A stretch of 64,000 nt of DNA from Scandinavium manionii. GTDB taxonomy: Bacteria > Pseudomonadota > Gammaproteobacteria > Enterobacterales > Enterobacteriaceae. Within the stretch, counting starts at the first letter, position 1. Each line of letters begins with the position of its first letter. The DNA lies in assembly GCF_024764775.1 (NCBI RefSeq), contig NZ_JALIGC010000037.1, positions 124,001 to 188,000 on the forward strand, given 5' to 3'. The notes under the pieces are model-generated. The model made no database searches and had not been told where the DNA came from. It saw only the letters and a list, made by a program, of their open reading frames with translations. This document shows positions 61,524 to 64,000 of the stretch, piece after piece. The position numbers and the translations under genes are program-made.

Positions 61524-61579
61524 TTAGCAAGACGCCTTTTCGTGGCCACAATGGTTTTACACCGACACGAAAAGGAGTC
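61524..61579 (+). promoter_or_regulatory. Promoter with long inverted repeat before the cysteine hydrolase operon
   Basis: GACGCCTTTTCGTG (61531-61544) and CACGAAAAGGAGTC (61566-61579) are inverted copies (13 of 14) with a 21-base centre. A weak promoter, TTAGCA (61524-61529), 17 bases, CACAAT (61547-61552), fits inside. The right arm contains the ribosome binding site AAGGAG. It may be an operator for the GlxA-type regulator or, if transcription starts further upstream, an RNA hairpin masking the ribosome binding site. Confidence 0.55.
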
Positions 61580-61584
61580 TGACT

Positions 61585-62124
61585 ATGTCCCGCACCGCTT
61601 TGATTAACATCGATACCCAGCAGTCTTTTGAACAGCGTCCGTTCTGGCAGGCTACCGATTTACCGGCATTTCAGGCCGCGATGCTGGCGCTGATTGCAGG
61701 CTGCCAGCAGCATAATATCCCGGTGGTCGACATTTTCCACGTCGACGACCAGGGGCCGTTCTCTCTTGAAAGCGGCTTCGTCAAACCCATGGCCTTTTTA
61801 CGCCATCAGCCAGATGTCATTTTTCACAAGCACGTCCATAACGCGTTTACCGACACAGGCCTCGACTTCTGGCTGCGCAATCGGGATATCAATCATCTGA
61901 TCATCAGCGGGCTGCGCACCGAACAGTGCTGCGAAACCACCACGCGTGTGGCGTCCGATCTCGGTTATCAGGTGACATTTGTCACCGAGGCCACGCTGAC
62001 CTTTCCGATGACGCATAAAGGCGTTACGCTGGATGTTGAGACGCTGCGCCACCGCACGGAAACCGTGCTGGAAGGGCGTTTTGCCACCGTCAAAACCGTA
62101 ACGGAGACGCTTGAATCGCTATGA
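61585..62124 (+). CDS. Isochorismatase-family cysteine hydrolase
   Basis: This 179-residue cytoplasmic enzyme has the cysteine hydrolase fold with the catalytic triad D10 (LINIDTQQSF), K82 (FHKHVHNAF) and C115 (GLRTEQCCETTTR). Relatives act on nicotinamide, isochorismate, carbamoyl compounds or peroxyureidoacrylate; the Cys-Cys at the nucleophile site is a little unusual and the substrate is unknown. Its stop overlaps the start of the next gene by four bases (ATGA), so it is co-expressed with the regulator. The pair replaces yiaAB found after xylB in E. coli. Confidence 0.85.
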   Translation: MSRTALINIDTQQSFEQRPFWQATDLPAFQAAMLALIAGCQQHNIPVVDIFHVDDQGPFSLESGFVKPMAFLRHQPDVIFHKHVHNAFTDTGLDFWLRNRDINHLIISGLRTEQCCETTTRVASDLGYQVTFVTEATLTFPMTHKGVTLDVETLRHRTETVLEGRFATVKTVTETLESL

Positions 62125-63077
62125 CTACCGATGTCTGGTTCGTGATGCTACCTGGCGTGCTGTCGCTTGATATGACTGGCCCGGCAGAGACCTTTGTGCT
62201 TGCGGGCGATGCGTTTCGCCTGCATTACATCGGGCCAGACGCGCAGGTGCCAACCTCCATCGGCATGACGATGGGCAACATTCAGCCACTGCCGGAAACG
62301 CTTCCGGCGGGAAGTCTGCTGGTGCTGCCCGGCGTGTGCGATTCAAACCACTACTTTTCCACTCCGCAGGCCGAGCGGGTTCGCCGCTGGCTGACGCGCC
62401 AACAGCCCTTGCTGCACGCCGGGAAAATCACCCTGATGTGCGTTTGTTCTGGCTCACTGCTGGCGGCGAAAGCCGGGCTGTTGCATGGCGTGCAGTGCAC
62501 CACTCATCATGACGTGATTGCGCGACTGAAGGCCGCCGCCCCTGGCGCGATGGTTAAAGAGAACCGCATTTTTATTGAAGACAAAGGCATCTGGACCAGC
62601 GCCGGGATCACGTCCGGTATCGACCTGGCCCTGCATCTGATTAACCGGCTGTATGGCCCGGAGCGGGCGATGACGGTGGCGCGTGAAATGGTCGTGTGGT
62701 TCCGCCGTTCCGGCGACGATCCGCAGCTTTCACCCTGGCTGCGCTATCGCAACCATCTGCATCCGGCGATTCATCGCGCGCAGGATGCGCTGACCGCGGC
62801 CCCGCAGTACGCCTGGGCGCTGGTGGATATTGCCGCGCGGGCGCACGTTACGCCACGCCATCTGACGCGATTGTTCAAACAGCATCTGGGCGTCAGCGTG
62901 CGGGATTATCTCGAACAGCTTAGGCTGGCGCTGGCAGAGCAGCGGTTGTTGCAGGGAAGCGGTGTCGAGCAGGCGGCACAGGCGGCGGGCTTTACCTCTG
63001 CCCGTCAGCTGCACCGTGCCCGCCAGCGGGCGTTAGCTGACCAGACGACGGGTATCGATTCGCTGCACCAGCATTGA
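62121..63077 (+). CDS. GlxA-family transcriptional regulator (DJ-1/PfpI plus AraC domains)
   Basis: This 318-residue regulator joins an N-terminal DJ-1/PfpI-like domain (about 1-185, with the nucleophile-elbow-like LMCVCSGSLLAAKAGLL) to a C-terminal AraC helix-turn-helix (VDIAARAHVTPRHLTRLFKQHLGVSVRDYLEQLRL and VEQAAQAAGFTSARQLHRA). GlxA-type regulators often control adjacent enzymes of nitrogen or amine metabolism. It overlaps the upstream hydrolase gene by four bases and wecH by 45 bases tail to tail. The effector is unknown. Confidence 0.86.
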   Translation: MTTDVWFVMLPGVLSLDMTGPAETFVLAGDAFRLHYIGPDAQVPTSIGMTMGNIQPLPETLPAGSLLVLPGVCDSNHYFSTPQAERVRRWLTRQQPLLHAGKITLMCVCSGSLLAAKAGLLHGVQCTTHHDVIARLKAAAPGAMVKENRIFIEDKGIWTSAGITSGIDLALHLINRLYGPERAMTVAREMVVWFRRSGDDPQLSPWLRYRNHLHPAIHRAQDALTAAPQYAWALVDIAARAHVTPRHLTRLFKQHLGVSVRDYLEQLRLALAEQRLLQGSGVEQAAQAAGFTSARQLHRARQRALADQTTGIDSLHQH

Positions 63078-64000
63078 AAGCAGCAGGCTGCCCGCCAGCG
63101 TCGCGCAGAAAATCCACACGATATCGAGCAGTGGCCAGCTTTTAAGCTCCAGCCCGCTGGAACGCAGCGCGTGAATGACCAGTGCATGAAAACCGTAAAT
63201 CCCGAGCGAATGCTGCGAGATGGTGTGTAATCCCGGCAGTTCGCGGCCATTTAGCGTGTTTTTCACCAGTGTTAGCAGCGTGACGGCGCAGATGAACACC
63301 ATCGGCCCCGCATACAGATACCAGGTGTCGGCGAAGTTGCCGCGCCATTTCAGCTCGTGCAACGTTCCGCGCGAGATGACCCACACCGACGCGGCGAACA
63401 GCGCGGCACACAGTAGCGTCAGCGGTTTTTTATCCGTATCCATCATCCCCAGCGCGCGGCCCAGCAGGCCATACAGCACGTAATAAAACGTGTCGCCTTC
63501 GATGTATAAATTCACTGGCAGCCATTGAAAGCTTCCGGTTTTCAGCGGAACGGTATTTGGGTTTGCAACGATGCCGAGCACAATCATCAGCGCCAGTAAC
63601 ATCCAGCCATTGACGCTTTTGACCTGAATCAGCGGCGAAAGCAGGTAAATCACGAAAATCGCGAAGAAAAACCACAGGTGATAGAACACCGGCTTCTGCA
63701 GCAAATATTTCAGCGACAGCTCCGCATTGATGTGGGTAAACAACAGGATATACGCCAGCGCCACCGCGCTGTAGAACAGCAAACAGAGGCCGATACGCAG
63801 GAAATGACGCGGTGCGGCGCTGCGCTCACCAAAAAATAGATAGCCAGAAATCATGAAAAACAGCGGGACGCTGACCCGGGAGGCGGAGTTCAACAGATTG
63901 GCGATATCCCAGTTGAGTGGGCTAATACTGTGGGCGTTGGTGATATACCAGGTTGTCGTGTGGATCATCACCACCATCAGGCAGGCAATCCCTCGCAGGT
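63033..64000 (-). CDS. wecH: Acyltransferase WecH (YiaH), partial
   Basis: This is an integral-membrane acyltransferase 3 family protein, cut at its N-terminus by the window edge. The visible ~322 residues begin LRGIACLMVVMIHTTTW, which carries the family's conserved His, and include MISGYLFFGERSA and about nine membrane helices. WecH O-acetylates GlcNAc in enterobacterial common antigen. In E. coli the same gene lies between the xyl region and glyQS. The stop codon lies within the 3' end of the GlxA-like gene (45-base convergent overlap). Confidence 0.93.
   Translation of the reverse strand, partial: LRGIACLMVVMIHTTTWYITNAHSISPLNWDIANLLNSASRVSVPLFFMISGYLFFGERSAAPRHFLRIGLCLLFYSAVALAYILLFTHINAELSLKYLLQKPVFYHLWFFFAIFVIYLLSPLIQVKSVNGWMLLALMIVLGIVANPNTVPLKTGSFQWLPVNLYIEGDTFYYVLYGLLGRALGMMDTDKKPLTLLCAALFAASVWVISRGTLHELKWRGNFADTWYLYAGPMVFICAVTLLTLVKNTLNGRELPGLHTISQHSLGIYGFHALVIHALRSSGLELKSWPLLDIVWIFCATLAGSLLLSMLVQRIDTRRLVS

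Noticed and set aside
1..64000. CRISPR arrays, tRNA or rRNA genes, prophage or complete IS elements
   Set aside because: No regularly spaced direct repeats, cloverleaf-forming genes, integrases or transposases were seen. The repeated sequences present are ERIC, REP-like palindromes and one MITE-like element.

Overview
The window is a stretch of enterobacterial chromosome. Gene order follows the Escherichia coli 80-82 minute region almost step for step: waa/LPS core locus, kbl-tdh, envC-gpmI, grxC-secB-gpsA-cysE, lld, mtl, selAB, aldB, avtA-malS-bax, xyl, wecH. The details are not those of E. coli. The LPS core genes are of the Klebsiella/Enterobacter type (wabG, wabH), there are three ERIC elements, and the accessory genes differ. 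I infer an Enterobacter-group organism (Enterobacter, Lelliottia, Leclercia, Kluyvera or close relatives). The species cannot be fixed from the sequence alone. No rRNA, tRNA, CRISPR array, prophage or intact IS was seen.

1-12619: LPS core locus. It holds the 5' part of waaA (cut by the left edge), a membrane phosphoethanolamine-transferase-like enzyme, two glycosyltransferases, O-antigen ligase waaL, a divergent wabH, then wabG-waaQ-waaC-waaF-hldD as one tight minus-strand operon. 12834-16006: kbl-tdh (threonine catabolism) and a second GT2 glycosyltransferase in the place where E. coli carries waaH. 16008-23609: housekeeping genes yibQ-envC-gpmI, yibN-grxC-secB-gpsA, cysE and trmL. 23801-27413: L-lactate operon lldPRD with candidate LldR operators. 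27689-32040: yibL and the mannitol operon mtlADR behind a promoter region with at least four CRP-like sites. 32578-39677: yibI-yibH, yibF, selA-selB and aldB.

39720-48305 is the accessory part. It contains a MarR-EmrA-EmrB type efflux operon with a strong candidate operator, a hicAB toxin-antitoxin pair whose toxin gene is frameshifted, a REP sequence, and a GH127 beta-L-arabinofuranosidase with a GPH-family transporter and a divergent AraC regulator. 48391-52968: avtA, malS and bax. 53034-61495: the xylose regulon xylR, xylFGH and xylAB, with ERIC elements in the xylF leader and between xylA and xylB. 61585-63077: a small operon of a cysteine hydrolase and a GlxA-type regulator. 63033-64000: wecH, cut by the right edge.

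The points most worth a second look are the single-base lesion in hicA beside an intact hicB; an ERIC element that forms the whole hldD-waaF junction, including the hldD stop codon and probably the waaF ribosome binding site; a 150-bp inverted-repeat element upstream of trmL; the mosaic LPS locus with two poorly defined enzymes; and several strong palindromes at promoters (emr-like, lld, isochorismatase-like).
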